A DNA stretch of 64,000 nucleotides from Caulobacter vibrioides (GTDB lineage: Bacteria; Pseudomonadota; Alphaproteobacteria; Caulobacterales; Caulobacteraceae), in NCBI RefSeq assembly GCF_002858865.1, contig NZ_PJRR01000019.1, forward strand, positions 1 through 64,000. Direction: 5' to 3'. The position numbers and the translations under genes are program-made. The notes under the pieces were generated by a model. It ran no database searches. It saw nothing but the letters and a program-made list of their open reading frames with translations, and was not told where the DNA came from. This document shows, piece by piece, positions 53,307 to 62,461 of this stretch (the stretch's first letter is position 1; each line of letters begins with the position of its first letter).

Positions 53307-53821
53307 TGGACGCCGCGCTCGTCAGACAGGCGCGCGCGGGCTCTGAGGTCGCTTTCGCCAGGCTGGTGGCGATCCACGAGAAGCCGCTGCGGGGCTTTTT
53401 ACGCAAGAGCGGCTGGATCGACGCCGACGACATCGCCCAGGAAGCCTTCGTGGCGGCCTGGAGTGATTTGCCAAGGCTTCGCGATGACGCCGGCTTTCGG
53501 GCTTGGCTGTACGGCGTCGCCTGGAAAAAGGCTCTATCCCAGCGTCGCGGCGCCCAGCGCGCCGCCGCCCGGGACGAGGCCTGGCGTGGCGAGCAGGACC
53601 TGGAGGCCGCCGCCGAGGTCGCCGCCGAAGATCGCCTGGCGCTGGAAACGGCGCTGGCGACTCTGCCGGAAGATCAGCGCGCGTGTGTCACCCTGTGCCT
53701 TGGACAGGCCTGGTCTCACGCGGAGGTTTCAGACGCTTTGGGCATTCCCTTGGGCACTGTGAAATCGCATGTTACCCGCGGCCGCGAACGGCTGCTGGCG
53801 GTTCTGGGAGGATCTCGATGA
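53306..53821 (+). CDS. ECF-type RNA polymerase sigma factor (module 1)
   Basis: This 171-aa protein has sigma region 2 (VRQARAGSEVAFARLVAIHEKPLRGFLRKSGWIDADDIAQEAFVAAWSDLPRL, then FRAWLYGVAWKKAL). Region 4 follows (LETALATLPEDQRACVTLCLGQAWSHAEVSDALGIPLGTVKSHVTRGRERLL). It is translationally coupled to the membrane protein before it and, by ATGA, to the 102-aa membrane protein after it. The latter is the best candidate anti-sigma factor. No close match to SigT, SigF, SigU or SigE context is seen. Confidence 0.93.
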   Translation: MDAALVRQARAGSEVAFARLVAIHEKPLRGFLRKSGWIDADDIAQEAFVAAWSDLPRLRDDAGFRAWLYGVAWKKALSQRRGAQRAAARDEAWRGEQDLEAAAEVAAEDRLALETALATLPEDQRACVTLCLGQAWSHAEVSDALGIPLGTVKSHVTRGRERLLAVLGGSR

Positions 53822-54126
53822 CCCCTGATGATCAGCTCTCGGCCTTTCTGGGGGAGCAGCCGGCGACAAGCCGCGCGGATCTGTTCACCGCCGTGGTGAT
53901 GCAGAAGATCGAACGCCGCGCGTTTCTTGGGCGGATCGCCGCGGCCGGCGGGTGGGCGGGCGTGGTCGGCCTGGTCGCCTGGGCCTGCGCGCCGGCGCTG
54001 AACGTGCTGATCGGCGCGCTGGCGCCGGGTCTGGCCCCCCCTGCGGCGGCGCTGGCCCTGGTGGCGGCCACGCTGCTGGTCAGCAGTCCCTCGGTCCGGC
54101 GAAGGCTCGGCCTCGCCACCGCCTAG
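53818..54126 (+). CDS. Small membrane protein, putative anti-sigma factor (module 1)
   Basis: This 102-aa protein starts in ATGA with the sigma factor stop. A short cytosolic N-terminus (DDQLSAFLGEQPATSRADLFTAVVMQKIERRAFLGR) is followed by two membrane segments. The zinc anti-sigma motif (HxxxCxxC) is absent. The stretch DLFTAVVMQKIERR parallels ALFNAEVMAKLDRG in the 126-aa protein after the second sigma gene, so the two are paralogues. An anti-sigma role is inferred from gene order and topology only. Confidence 0.75.
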   Translation: MTPDDQLSAFLGEQPATSRADLFTAVVMQKIERRAFLGRIAAAGGWAGVVGLVAWACAPALNVLIGALAPGLAPPAAALALVAATLLVSSPSVRRRLGLATA

Positions 54127-54235
54127 CGCCTTACGAAAGTTTCATGGCGAACGGCGCCTCCAAACGGGGGCGTGAACGCCTCTTACCAGTGAAGGCGGCG
54201 CTGTGGCGTCGTTCACCGAACTGGAGGATTTGAGA

Positions 54236-54622
54236 ATGGGTCCCGAAATCATCGTCCCGGTCGCGCTCTTCGCGATGATCTGCGCCGTCGTCTGCGTGCC
54301 GCTGTACCTGAAGAGCAAGGAGCGCATGGAAATGCAGGCGACTCTCCGTCTCGCCATCGAGAAGGGCCAGCCGGTCCCGCCCGAGGTGATCGAGGCCCTG
54401 ACCCGTAATGTGAAGACGCCGCCGACCCGGCTGCGCGATCTGCGCGCCGGGATCATCTGGCTGGCGATCGGCGTCGGCGTGGCGCTGGCGACTTACTTCG
54501 GCGACTTCATCCATGGCGACGGCGATTTCGACGGCTTTGGCATCGCCTGCATTCCCGCCGTGATCGGCGTGGCGTTCATTGTTTTGAGCTTCTTCAATCC
54601 GAACAAGGAACAACGGGTCTAG
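54236..54622 (+). CDS. DUF6249-like membrane protein upstream of second ECF sigma
   Basis: This protein of about 128 aa has an N-terminal membrane segment (IIVPVALFAMICAVVCVPLYL). The linker ATLRLAIEKGQPVPPEVIEALTRN is similar to the linker of the two membrane proteins before module 1. Two further membrane segments follow, with a short acidic loop (FIHGDGDFDGFG). ATG at 54236 follows GGAGG with about 8 bases. It precedes the second ECF gene by 31 bases, repeating the module 1 order of membrane protein then sigma. Confidence 0.85.
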   Translation: MGPEIIVPVALFAMICAVVCVPLYLKSKERMEMQATLRLAIEKGQPVPPEVIEALTRNVKTPPTRLRDLRAGIIWLAIGVGVALATYFGDFIHGDGDFDGFGIACIPAVIGVAFIVLSFFNPNKEQRV

Positions 54623-54653
54623 CGCCCGAAGCCTTGGGAGGGGCTTGATTTCA

Positions 54654-55229
54654 ATGGGCATGGAACGCCCGCCAACAGGACACGATGTCGAGCTCGCCGC
54701 GCAGGCGGCCGCTGGAGATCGGCTGGCCTATGGGGAACTGGTGCGGCGGCATGGCTCCACCGTCCGGGGGCTGCTGCGACGCCTTGGCGCCGACGCCGCG
54801 ACCGCCGACGACCTGGCGCAGGACGCCTTCATGACGGGCTTCGAGCAAGTGGCGGAGTTTCGCGGGGAGGGGACCTTCGGGGCGTGGATCAAGAAGATCG
54901 CCGCGCGGCTGTATCTAAAGCGCGTCAAGCGCGAGGCGCGTCTGATTTTCTCGGACACGATCGAGCCGCTCGAAGAGATATCCGCCCGGGATGCGTCCAG
55001 CGACGCCGCCAGCCGTATCGATCTCGACGAGGCGCTCAAGAGCCTCTCACGGGGCGAGCGCCTGTGCGTTTCGCTTTGTTACGGGGCCGACTGGTCCCAC
55101 GGCGAAGCGGCGGAGGCATTGAACATCCCGATCGGCACGGTGAAATCCCATGTCAAACGTGGTTTGGACAAACTTCGGGCGAAGCTCGCCCGACCGGATG
55201 AGGGCGCGAGGAGGGAAGCTCATGGCTGA
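54654..55229 (+). CDS. ECF-type RNA polymerase sigma factor (module 2)
   Basis: The protein is about 191 aa. Region 2 is LAAQAAAGDRLAYGELVRRHGSTVRGLLRRLGADAATADDLAQDAFMTGFEQVAEFRGEGTFGAWIKKIAARLYL. Region 4 is LSRGERLCVSLCYGADWSHGEAAEALNIPIGTVKSHVKRGLDKLRAKL. I chose ATG at 54654 with GGAGGGG upstream. ATG at 54660 and TTG at 54645 are alternatives. It overlaps the next small membrane protein by 8 bases. Region 4 is similar to that of module 1 (WSH.E...AL.IP.GTVKSHV.RG). Confidence 0.93.
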   Translation: MGMERPPTGHDVELAAQAAAGDRLAYGELVRRHGSTVRGLLRRLGADAATADDLAQDAFMTGFEQVAEFRGEGTFGAWIKKIAARLYLKRVKREARLIFSDTIEPLEEISARDASSDAASRIDLDEALKSLSRGERLCVSLCYGADWSHGEAAEALNIPIGTVKSHVKRGLDKLRAKLARPDEGARREAHG

Positions 55230-55602
55230 ACCCGATTTCGAAGCGCAATTGACCCGCATGTTCGCTCAGGCGCCGTCGTTTCCTGACGCGGCGCTGTTCA
55301 ACGCGGAAGTCATGGCCAAGTTGGACCGAGGGTGGGCGATGCGACGGATGTTCATCGCCGTCGCGGGAACGGGCGCAGGCCTGATCGGCGCCTTCCAGAT
55401 CTTCGGCAGCCGGTTCTCAAACGAACTGGCGCAGCTCTCCCGCGAGGGCAGCCATGGTCTGGAGACCGAGATCAATGGCGGATGGGCCAGGTTGACGGCT
55501 CTGCTGAGCACACCGTCCAGCGCCGAAGCCGTCTGGCTGGCGGCCGGGCTAGCGGTCGTCGCCCTGGCGTTTGCGGTGACCCGGCTGGTCGAAGATTTTT
55601 AA
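55222..55602 (+). CDS. Small membrane protein, putative anti-sigma factor (module 2)
   Basis: This protein of about 126 aa has ATG at 55222 with GGAGGG upstream, overlapping the sigma gene. A cytosolic N-terminus (DFEAQLTRMFAQAPSFPDAALFNAEVMAKLDRGWAMRR) precedes a first membrane segment (MFIAVAGTGAGLIGAFQIF). A second lies at the C-terminus (AEAVWLAAGLAVVALAFAVTRLV). No zinc motif is present. It is a paralogue of the 102-aa module 1 protein in its N-terminus. The anti-sigma role is inferred from position. Confidence 0.75.
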   Translation: MAEPDFEAQLTRMFAQAPSFPDAALFNAEVMAKLDRGWAMRRMFIAVAGTGAGLIGAFQIFGSRFSNELAQLSREGSHGLETEINGGWARLTALLSTPSSAEAVWLAAGLAVVALAFAVTRLVEDF

Positions 55603-55694
55603 GCGGCTGCCGGCGGCTTATCACTGTTCATGTTGCGGTGCGGCGCGATCTCGCCCACAAACGGCGCCCAAAAGCGTCTTAGGGAGGGTTCGCC

Positions 55695-56522
55695 CTGTCC
55701 GCCCATCGTGAAGAGACGGTCCGCCGTCTGGCCGCCCCTGACATCGCCGCTCGCAAGGGCGGCGTGCCCATTGTCTGTCTGACCGCCTACACCGCGCCTG
55801 TCGCGGCGGCGCTCGACGACGCCTGTGACGTGCTGCTGGTCGGGGACTCGGTGGGCATGGTCGTGCATGGCCTGCCCAACACCGTCGGCGTGACCATGGA
55901 GATGATGATCCTGCACGGTCAGGCCGTGATGCGGGGCTCCAAGAAGGCCATGGTCGTCGTCGACATGCCGTTCGGCTCCTACGAGGCCTCGCACGAGGAG
56001 GCCTACGCCAACGCCGTGCGGATCATGAAGGAGACGGGCGCCCAGGCGGTGAAGGTCGAGAGCGGCCCGACCGTACCCGAGACGATCGCCTACCTGACCC
56101 GCCGCGGCGTGCCGGTGATGGGCCACGTCGGCCTTCGCCCGCAAGCGGTGCTGCTGGAAGGCGGCTTCAAGGCCAAGGGCAAGGATGATGCGGGCCGCGC
56201 CAAGGTGCTGGAGGAGGCGCGTCTGACCGCCGAGGCCGGCGCTTTCGCCATCGTCGTGGAAGGTGTCGCCGAAAGCCTGGCGCGCGAGGTGACCGAGTCG
56301 GTCTCCGTGCCGACCATCGGCATCGGCGCCTCGGCCGGTTGCGATGGCCAGGTGCTGGTCGTCGACGACATGCTGGGCCTGTTCGACTGGACGCCCAAGT
56401 TCGTGCGTCGCTACGCCGACCTGAAGGGCGAGATCGAGCGGGCGGCCGCGCAATACGCCAGCGACGTGCGTGATCGCAGCTTCCCGGGGCCGGCGGAAAC
56501 CTACTACGCCAAGAAGCCGTAA
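55695..56522 (+). CDS. panB: 3-methyl-2-oxobutanoate hydroxymethyltransferase, apparent CTG start
   Basis: This protein of about 275 aa makes ketopantoate, the first step of pantothenate synthesis. VCLTAYTAPVAAALDDACDVLLVGDSVGMVVHGLPNTVGVTMEMM, VVVDMPFGSYEAS, VKVESG, PVMGHVGLRPQ and GIGASAGCDGQVLVVDDMLG are PanB hallmarks. No ATG, GTG or TTG occurs between an in-frame stop at 55680 and GTG at 55764, which would remove the N-terminal helix. CTG at 55695 has AGGGAGGG 6-7 bases upstream and gives (M)SAHREETVRRLAAPDIAARKGG, so CTG is the best start. Confidence 0.93.
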   Translation: MSAHREETVRRLAAPDIAARKGGVPIVCLTAYTAPVAAALDDACDVLLVGDSVGMVVHGLPNTVGVTMEMMILHGQAVMRGSKKAMVVVDMPFGSYEASHEEAYANAVRIMKETGAQAVKVESGPTVPETIAYLTRRGVPVMGHVGLRPQAVLLEGGFKAKGKDDAGRAKVLEEARLTAEAGAFAIVVEGVAESLAREVTESVSVPTIGIGASAGCDGQVLVVDDMLGLFDWTPKFVRRYADLKGEIERAAAQYASDVRDRSFPGPAETYYAKKP

Positions 56523-56531
56523 AACGGCGCG

Positions 56532-56558
56532 TTGCGACCGCGCGCGGCACGCTATAGG
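56532..56558 (+). promoter_or_regulatory. Candidate sigma-73 promoter for yfgM-like/bamB/der
   Basis: TTGCGA at 56532-56537 and GCTATAGG at 56551-56558 are 13 bases apart. This fits Caulobacter housekeeping promoters (TTGACG, 10-14 bases, GCTANAWC) with two mismatches in each element. It lies 10 bases after panB and about 115 bases before the GTG of the next gene. Confidence 0.4.
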
Positions 56559-56674
56559 TTCGCCGCCTCAGCGGACGGCCCTTCGTCCGCCACAATCTGT
56601 CCTAAACCCGACGGTGTTTCTCGCATGAGCGGGAAGCGCCCAAGGGCCAGCGCCTGTTTTCGGAGCCTCGTTTC

Positions 56675-57427
56675 GTGGTCGATGTTTTTGACGAAGTCGA
56701 AGAACAGCTTCGGGCGGAGCGTTACCGCACGCTAGCCAAGAAGTCGCTGCCCTGGGTGGCGGCGGTGACGGCGGCGGCGGTGATCGGCGTGGGCGGCTAC
56801 TGGGGTTGGACCAGCTATCAGACCGGCCTGACCGACAAGGCCTCGCAGGCCTATCAAGCCGCACTGCAGACCGCGCAGACTCAAGGGCCGACCAAGGCGT
56901 TCGCCGGCTTCAAGGCTGTCGCTGACACCAACGCCAAGGGCTACAAGTCCCTGGCCCTGATGCAGATGGGCGCCATCCGCCTTGAGGAGAAAAAGACCCA
57001 GGAGGCCGTCGGCTATTTCGACGAGGCCGCCAAGGTCGCTCCCAGCCCGATGATCGGTGATCTGGCCCGCCTCAAATCCGCCTTCGCCTTGATGGACACC
57101 GCTTCCTACAAGGACATCGAGACGAGGTTGACGCCTTTGGCGGGGGAAAAGAGCCCATATCGCGTGTACGCCAAGGAAGCCCTGGCCTTCGCCAAGCTGC
57201 AGGCCGGTGATCTGGCCGGCGCGCGCTCGGAGTTCGTGATCCTGGCCAACTCGCTGGACGCCAACACATCCGAAGCCATTCGCCAGCGCGCCCAGGCGGC
57301 GATGCAACTGATCGACTCCGGCTCGGCCAAGGATCTGGCCGCGGCGGTCAAGGCCGCGGCGACGCTGCCGTCCGCGCCGCCTATGATGCAAATGCCGCCC
57401 GCCGTCGCCCCGAACGCCGCCCAATGA
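56675..57427 (+). CDS. YfgM-like TPR membrane protein
   Basis: The 250-aa protein starts GTG (VVDVFDEVEEQLRAERYRTLAKKSLPWVAAVTAAAVIGVGGYWGWTSY). That stretch is the cytosolic helix and single membrane anchor of the YfgM/UPF0070 family. TPR helices follow (ALMQMGAIRLEEKKTQEAVGYFDEAAK). A Pro/Met-rich tail ends the protein. YfgM associates with the Sec translocon and periplasmic chaperones in E. coli, where it also lies beside bamB and der, the same order as here. It overlaps the bamB start by 4 bases. Confidence 0.88.
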   Translation: MVDVFDEVEEQLRAERYRTLAKKSLPWVAAVTAAAVIGVGGYWGWTSYQTGLTDKASQAYQAALQTAQTQGPTKAFAGFKAVADTNAKGYKSLALMQMGAIRLEEKKTQEAVGYFDEAAKVAPSPMIGDLARLKSAFALMDTASYKDIETRLTPLAGEKSPYRVYAKEALAFAKLQAGDLAGARSEFVILANSLDANTSEAIRQRAQAAMQLIDSGSAKDLAAAVKAAATLPSAPPMMQMPPAVAPNAAQ

Positions 57428-58854
57428 GCCTCAAGATGAACTCCAAGCGTTCCGTCGCGCTGGTCGCGCTGATGACGGCGGCCGTGACGGTCAGCGGTTG
57501 CTCGACCGTTTCCAAGCTCAACCCCTTCGACAAGAGCGACGAGAACAAGAGCACGGCCAGCCAAGGTCAGCGGATTTCGATCATCGCCTTTGACCAGAAG
57601 GTCGAGGCCAGCGAGTCGCTGAAGGGCGCCGACTTCTTCCTGCCCGATCCCGTCGTGCAGACCGAATGGCGTCTGCCGGGTGGCAATCCGGAACAGTCGA
57701 TCGAGCATGTTGATGCGGGCAAGGCCTTCCAGATCGCCTGGAAGAAGGGCTTCGGCAAGAAGGGCGGGGCCAAGTTCCACGTCACCGCGCCGCCGGTCGC
57801 TTCGGGTGACCGCATCTTTGTGATGGACGGTGAAGCCGACGTGGTCGCGATGGACGCGCGCACCGGCGACACGATCTGGCGCAAGGACCTGCGTCCGGCC
57901 GCCGGCCCGACGACGAAGGGCGGCTTCCTGGGGCTGATCCCCAAGAAGAATGACCGCCTGGGCTTTGGCGGCGGCGTCGCTCTGGGCCCCGACAACAAGC
58001 TCTACGTGGCTTCGGGCTTCCGCTTCGTCGCCCAGATCGACGCGGCGACCGGCGCGATGGGCTGGACCCAACCGACCTCCACGCCGATCCATGCTGCGCC
58101 GACGGTTGTCGATGGCCGGGTTTTCGTCGTCTCGACCGACAACGAACTCCTGACGTTCGCGTCGGAGAACGGGGTGCCAGGCTGGACCTATCAGGCGCTC
58201 AGCGAACCTGCGCGCATCCTCGCCGCCTCGACGCCGGCCGTCAGCGGCGACACGGTGGTTTCCGGCTTCGCGTCGGGGGAACTGGTCGCCCTGCGCGCCG
58301 CTAACGGCAACGACCTGTGGAACGAAGCGCTGAGCCGCGCCAGCCGCACCAACGCGCTGTCGGAGATCCGCGACATCCCGGGCCGCCCGGTGATCTACAA
58401 GGGCGACGTTTTCGCCGTCAGCCACTCGGGCGTCTTCGCCGCCACCGACCTGCGCTCGGGCCAGGCGCGCTGGAGCCTGCCCGTCACCGCGATCACCACG
58501 CCATGGGCGGCGGGCGACGTCGTCTACGTCGTGGACAAGTCCGGCCAGGTGATCTGCGTGTCGCGCGAAAGCGGCTCGGTCTACTGGATCCAGGATCTGA
58601 ACGACTCGGCCAACCTCTCGAAGAAGCAGAAGAAGAAGCGGGCCAAGAAGCCGCGTCTGTGGTCGACCCCGATCCTGGCCAATGGCCGCCTGATCACGGT
58701 GTCCAGCGAGGGTGAGGCCGTCGCCCTGAACGCCAAGACCGGCGCCAAGGAAAAGACCCTGAAGATCGGTTCGCCGGTCCTGCTGAACCCGATCGCCGTG
58801 GGTGACATGATCTATCTCGTCACCGACGACGCCGAGCTGATCGCTATCCGCTAA
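57424..58854 (+). CDS. bamB: BamB-like outer-membrane assembly lipoprotein, PQQ beta-propeller
   Basis: This 476-aa protein has a lipoprotein signal with lipobox VSGC (Cys near residue 26). An eight-bladed PQQ-type propeller follows. Repeated blade motifs include [67 protein letters not shown] and [20 protein letters not shown]. It contains an unusual Lys-rich loop ([16 protein letters not shown]). As part of the BAM complex it helps insert beta-barrel proteins such as the TonB receptor and TamA in this window. It overlaps the YfgM-like gene, and a terminator follows. Confidence 0.92.
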   Translation: MSLKMNSKRSVALVALMTAAVTVSGCSTVSKLNPFDKSDENKSTASQGQRISIIAFDQKVEASESLKGADFFLPDPVVQTEWRLPGGNPEQSIEHVDAGKAFQIAWKKGFGKKGGAKFHVTAPPVASGDRIFVMDGEADVVAMDARTGDTIWRKDLRPAAGPTTKGGFLGLIPKKNDRLGFGGGVALGPDNKLYVASGFRFVAQIDAATGAMGWTQPTSTPIHAAPTVVDGRVFVVSTDNELLTFASENGVPGWTYQALSEPARILAASTPAVSGDTVVSGFASGELVALRAANGNDLWNEALSRASRTNALSEIRDIPGRPVIYKGDVFAVSHSGVFAATDLRSGQARWSLPVTAITTPWAAGDVVYVVDKSGQVICVSRESGSVYWIQDLNDSANLSKKQKKKRAKKPRLWSTPILANGRLITVSSEGEAVALNAKTGAKEKTLKIGSPVLLNPIAVGDMIYLVTDDAELIAIR

Positions 58855-58895
58855 GCTTCCGGTCCCGCGCGGGACCTGAGGCCCAAACCCTTGAA

Positions 58896-58934
58896 GCCCG
58901 GGTCGGCGCAAGCCGGCCCGGGCCTTCGCTTTTT
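58896..58934 (+). terminator. Intrinsic terminator after bamB
   Basis: GCCCGGGTCGGC (58896-58907) pairs with GCCGGCCCGGGC (58912-58923), 12 bp with one G-T pair and a GCAA tetraloop. TTTTT follows at 58930-58934. A separate perfect palindrome GGTCCCGCGCGGGACC lies at 58861-58876. Transcription probably ends here for part of the mRNA, with der read from its own promoter or by read-through. Confidence 0.7.
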
Positions 58935-58979
58935 CGGCTCCCTTTTGCGATAGGGGCGAAAATCGACTACTGGACGCCT

Positions 58980-60746
58980 ATGCCTTTGAAACTCGCCATC
59001 GTCGGCCGGCCCAATGTGGGCAAGTCCACGCTGTTCAACCGCCTCGCCGGCAAGAAGCTGGCGATCGTCGACGACCAGCCGGGCGTCACGCGCGACCGCC
59101 GTTACGCCTCCGGCAGCCTGGGGGATCTTGAGCTCGAGCTCATCGATACCGCCGGCTTCGAGGATGTCGACGACTCCAGCCTCGAGGCGCGGATGCGCGC
59201 CCAGACCGAGGCCGCGATCGAAGAGGCGGACGTCTCGCTCTTCGTCTTCGACAGCCGCGAGGGCGTCACCGCGCTCGACGAGGTGTTCGCCGCCATCCTG
59301 CGCAAGCGCGACAAGCCCGTCATCGTCGCGGCCAACAAGGCCGAGGGTAAGGCGGGCGAGGCCGGCGCCGGCGAAGCCTTCCGTCTGGGCCTGGGCGAGC
59401 CGATCCCGATCTCGGGTGAGCACGGCGAGGGCATGGCTGAGCTCTATGCCGCTCTGCTGGCCTTCGAGCCTCAAGTCGAGGCCGGCGACGACGAGGACGA
59501 CGACAGCAAGCCGATCCGCATCGCCATCATCGGCCGCCCCAACGCGGGCAAGTCGACGCTGGTGAACCGCCTCTTGGGCGAAGATCGCCTGCTGACCGGT
59601 CCCGAAGCGGGCATCACCCGCGATTCCATCTCGGTCGACTGGGAATGGGACGGCCGCAAGATCCGCCTGGTCGACACGGCCGGCCTGCGCCGCAAGGCCA
59701 AGGTCCAGGACAAGCTGGAGAAGCTGTCGACCGCCGACACCATCCGCGCCATCACCTTCGCCGAGGTGGTGCTGTTGGTCATGGACGCCACCCATCCGTT
59801 CGAGATCCAGGACCTGCAGATCGCCGACCTGGCGGAGCGGGAAGGGCGGGCCGTGGTGTTCGTGCTGGCCAAGTGGGACCTGATCGAGGACCAGGCCGCG
59901 CACCTTACCGCCTTCCGCGAGCACGCCGAGCGCATGTTGCCCCAGCTGCGCGGCGCGCCGGTCGTGGCGCTCTCGGGCGAGACCGGCAAGGGCATCGGCC
60001 ACCTGATGCCGGCGGTGATCAAGACGCATCGTGACTGGTCGACCAAGGTCAAGACCCGCGACCTGAACGACTGGCTGCAAATGGCCATGCAGCGTCACCC
60101 GCCGCCTGCGGTCAGTGGTCGTCGCGTGAAGCCCAAGTACATGGCCCAGACCAAGGCCCGTCCGCCGACGTTCGTGCTGTTTTCCAGCCGCGCCGACCAG
60201 ATGCCCGATCACTATCGGCGCTACCTGATCAACAGCCTGCGCGAGAGTTTCGATCTGCCCGGCGTGCCGCTGCGGATCACGATCAAGTCGGGCGCGAACC
60301 CCTACGCCGATGGCGAGGCCAAGGGGCACAGCGGCCGTGGCAAGCGCGAGTTCGAGCGCCGGGAGCGGGAAGAAGAGCGCATCCGCGCCTCGCGCAACAC
60401 GGTCAAGAAGTCCAAGCGCCTGGCCGCTGAAGCCGCCGCCAAGGCGGCGGAGGCTGCTGGCTTGCCGGATCCGGGTAAGGCGGCGGTGAAGCCCGTGAAG
60501 AAAAAGGGCCCCGCCGTCGCAAAGGCTGCTCCGAGCGAGGCCGCCGGTGTGTCGGAACCCGGCAAGGCGGCGGTCAAGTCCGTGAAGGCCAAGGGGCCGC
60601 GCGCCCAGAAGAAGGTCGCCACGACGCCCAGCTACAAGGTCGGGACCAAGACGGCCGGCGGCAAGGCCGCCGCGCCGCGCCGTCCGGCTGCGGGTTCGCG
60701 CACGGTTCGTGGGAACACCGGGCCCGGTCGCCCTAAAGGGCGCTAA
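58980..60746 (+). CDS. der: Ribosome biogenesis GTPase Der with long basic C-terminal tail
   Basis: This 588-aa protein has two GTPase domains. G1 motifs are [14 protein letters not shown] (about residue 9) and [14 protein letters not shown] (about residue 184). G3 motifs are DTAGFED and DTAGLRR, and the G4 motifs NKAE and KWDL are present. A KH-like domain ends near residue 450 ([13 protein letters not shown]). The usual length is 440-490. Here about 110 further residues are Lys/Ala-rich and contain an imperfect repeat ([16 protein letters not shown] and [16 protein letters not shown]). Der assists 50S subunit assembly, and the basic tail may bind rRNA, which is inference. Confidence 0.97.
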   Translation: MPLKLAIVGRPNVGKSTLFNRLAGKKLAIVDDQPGVTRDRRYASGSLGDLELELIDTAGFEDVDDSSLEARMRAQTEAAIEEADVSLFVFDSREGVTALDEVFAAILRKRDKPVIVAANKAEGKAGEAGAGEAFRLGLGEPIPISGEHGEGMAELYAALLAFEPQVEAGDDEDDDSKPIRIAIIGRPNAGKSTLVNRLLGEDRLLTGPEAGITRDSISVDWEWDGRKIRLVDTAGLRRKAKVQDKLEKLSTADTIRAITFAEVVLLVMDATHPFEIQDLQIADLAEREGRAVVFVLAKWDLIEDQAAHLTAFREHAERMLPQLRGAPVVALSGETGKGIGHLMPAVIKTHRDWSTKVKTRDLNDWLQMAMQRHPPPAVSGRRVKPKYMAQTKARPPTFVLFSSRADQMPDHYRRYLINSLRESFDLPGVPLRITIKSGANPYADGEAKGHSGRGKREFERREREEERIRASRNTVKKSKRLAAEAAAKAAEAAGLPDPGKAAVKPVKKKGPAVAKAAPSEAAGVSEPGKAAVKSVKAKGPRAQKKVATTPSYKVGTKTAGGKAAAPRRPAAGSRTVRGNTGPGRPKGR

Positions 60747-60754
60747 GCAGAGCC

Positions 60755-60787
60755 GAAAATGGCCGCCGCTTTGTCAGCGGCGGCCAT
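60755..60787 (-). terminator. Terminator shared by der and the chemoreceptor gene
   Basis: ATGGCCGCCGC (60759-60769) and GCGGCGGCCAT (60777-60787) form a perfect 11-bp stem with a 7-base loop. On the minus strand TTTT follows directly (complement of 60755-60758), making a proper intrinsic terminator for the chemoreceptor gene ending at 60825. On the plus strand it lies 12 bases after der without a T-run. Confidence 0.75.
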
Positions 60788-60824
60788 CTAGAACCCGTTA
60801 CTGCGGGTTCGTCCCCCCACGGGA

Positions 60825-62330
60825 TCAGAATTCTTCCCAATCGCTGGACGGCGCGACCGCAACGGCGGCGGAGCCGGGGCGCGCGGAAGCCTGGATTCGG
60901 GCGCGCGGCGCGGCCATGGCGGGCTCGGGGCGCGGCGCTGCGGCTTGCGGGCGTTGGGCGACATAGCTCGCGCCCGTCTGGAACCGCGAGACCTGCCGCG
61001 CCAGATCCTGGGCCTCGCCGCGCAGCTGGGCCGCCGACGTCGTGGCCTGTTCGACCATCGCGGCGTTCTGCTGGGTGACCTGGTCCATCTGGTTGACGGC
61101 GGAGTTGACCTCGTTCAGGCCCGTCGCCTGCTCCTGGGCGGACTCGGCGATCTCGCGGATGAGGGTGTCGATCTCGCCGACCTTGGCCACGATGGCGGTC
61201 AGCGCCTGGCCCGTGTCGCCGACAAGGCGAACCCCGCGCTCGACCTGGGCGGTGCTGCTGGCGATCAGTTGCTTGATCTCCTTGGCCGCCTCGGCGGAGC
61301 GTTGAGCCAGAGCGCGGACCTCCTGAGCGACGACCGCGAAGCCCCGGCCGGCTTCACCGGCGCGGGCGGCTTCGACGCCGGCGTTCAGGGCCAGAAGGTT
61401 GGTCTGGAACGCGATCTCGTCGATGACGCCGATGATCTGGGTGATCTGGCCCGAGGACTTCTCGATCTCGCCCATGGCGGAGACCGCCTCGCGGACGACC
61501 TCGCCGGAGCGGTCGGCCTCGCGACTGGCCGAGGAAGCGGCGGCCGAGGCCTGCTTGGCGCCATCGGCGCTGCGCTTGACGGTCGCAGTGATCTCGTCGA
61601 GCGCGGCGGCGGTCTCTTCCAGGCTGGCGGCCTGTTGTTCGGTACGCTTGGAGAGGTCGTTGGAGGCGCTGGCGATCTCGACCGCGCCGCTCTCCATGCC
61701 GCCGGCGGCCTCGGCGATCGCGCCCATGGCGTCTTTGAGGCTGTCGACGGCCGCGTTGAAGTCCGCCTTCAGCCGATCGTGGCGCGCGTCGAAATGCGCG
61801 TCGATCCGGACGGTGAGGTCGCCTTGGGCCAGTCTCTGGAGGCTGTTGGCGAGGGCTGAGACGATCTCGTCCTGCTCCTGCCGCATGGCGTCCCGCTCGC
61901 GTTCGCTTTCAAGCCGCTCGGTCTCGGCGGCGGTGACGTCAGCCGCGAACTTGATGACCTTGGCCAGCTTGCCGTGCCGGTCGAACACGGGATTGTACGT
62001 GGCCTGGATCCAGATCTCACGGCCGCCCTTACCGACGCGCTTGTATTTTCCCGTCAGGAACTCACCGGCCTTTAGGCGTTGCCAGAAGTCGCGATACTCC
62101 GCACCGGCGGCGAAGGCCGGATCGACGAACAGGCTGTGGTGGCGCCCCTGGATCTCGCCCAAGCCGTAACCGACAGCGCGCAGGAAGTTGTCGTTTGCCG
62201 TGATGATCGACCCGTCGAGATTGAACTCAATCACAGCCTGGGAACGCTGAATGGCGGCGACAATGCCTTCAAGTTCGCAAATACGATTGGCTTGGTCGCC
62301 TGTGTCGCGGCCAATAGAGAACAGAGCCAT
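60825..62330 (-). CDS. Soluble PAS-containing methyl-accepting chemotaxis protein
   Basis: This protein of about 501 aa has no membrane segment. A PAS domain covers roughly residues 12-115 ([70 protein letters not shown]). A HAMP-like region ([14 protein letters not shown]) and the MCP signalling hairpin follow, with tip [43 protein letters not shown]. The C-terminus SSDWEEF matches the xWxxF CheR/CheB tether. ATG at 62330 is preferred to 62369. A CtrA-like box lies 52 bases upstream. It probably senses an internal energy or redox signal. Confidence 0.93.
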   Translation of the reverse strand: MALFSIGRDTGDQANRICELEGIVAAIQRSQAVIEFNLDGSIITANDNFLRAVGYGLGEIQGRHHSLFVDPAFAAGAEYRDFWQRLKAGEFLTGKYKRVGKGGREIWIQATYNPVFDRHGKLAKVIKFAADVTAAETERLESERERDAMRQEQDEIVSALANSLQRLAQGDLTVRIDAHFDARHDRLKADFNAAVDSLKDAMGAIAEAAGGMESGAVEIASASNDLSKRTEQQAASLEETAAALDEITATVKRSADGAKQASAAASSASREADRSGEVVREAVSAMGEIEKSSGQITQIIGVIDEIAFQTNLLALNAGVEAARAGEAGRGFAVVAQEVRALAQRSAEAAKEIKQLIASSTAQVERGVRLVGDTGQALTAIVAKVGEIDTLIREIAESAQEQATGLNEVNSAVNQMDQVTQQNAAMVEQATTSAAQLRGEAQDLARQVSRFQTGASYVAQRPQAAAPRPEPAMAAPRARIQASARPGSAAVAVAPSSDWEEF

Positions 62331-62381
62331 TCGAGGTCCCGGTGGGTTGCTTGGACTATCAAGCATCACAACTGGCCGCGC

Positions 62382-62400
62382 ATGGTTAACGGGCCGCTAA
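62382..62400 (-). promoter_or_regulatory. CtrA-like box upstream of the chemoreceptor gene
   Basis: On the minus strand the sequence reads TTAG-N7-TTAACCAT. The CtrA consensus is TTAA-N7-TTAAC, so there is one mismatch. It lies 52 bases before the chemoreceptor ATG, a position fitting a promoter element. TTAA is rare in this GC-rich window, which makes a chance match less likely. CtrA controls many motility and chemotaxis genes in Caulobacter. Confidence 0.55.
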
Positions 62401-62461
62401 TGCTCCCGTTTGGGGCGACCTATCGCCGAACGCGGTTCTAAAATCGCCATCCAGAGTGGAA

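Noticed and set aside
57106..58911. 601-codon frame antisense to bamB and part of the YfgM-like gene
   Set aside because: No family motif is present, and the composition is typical of antisense shadows.
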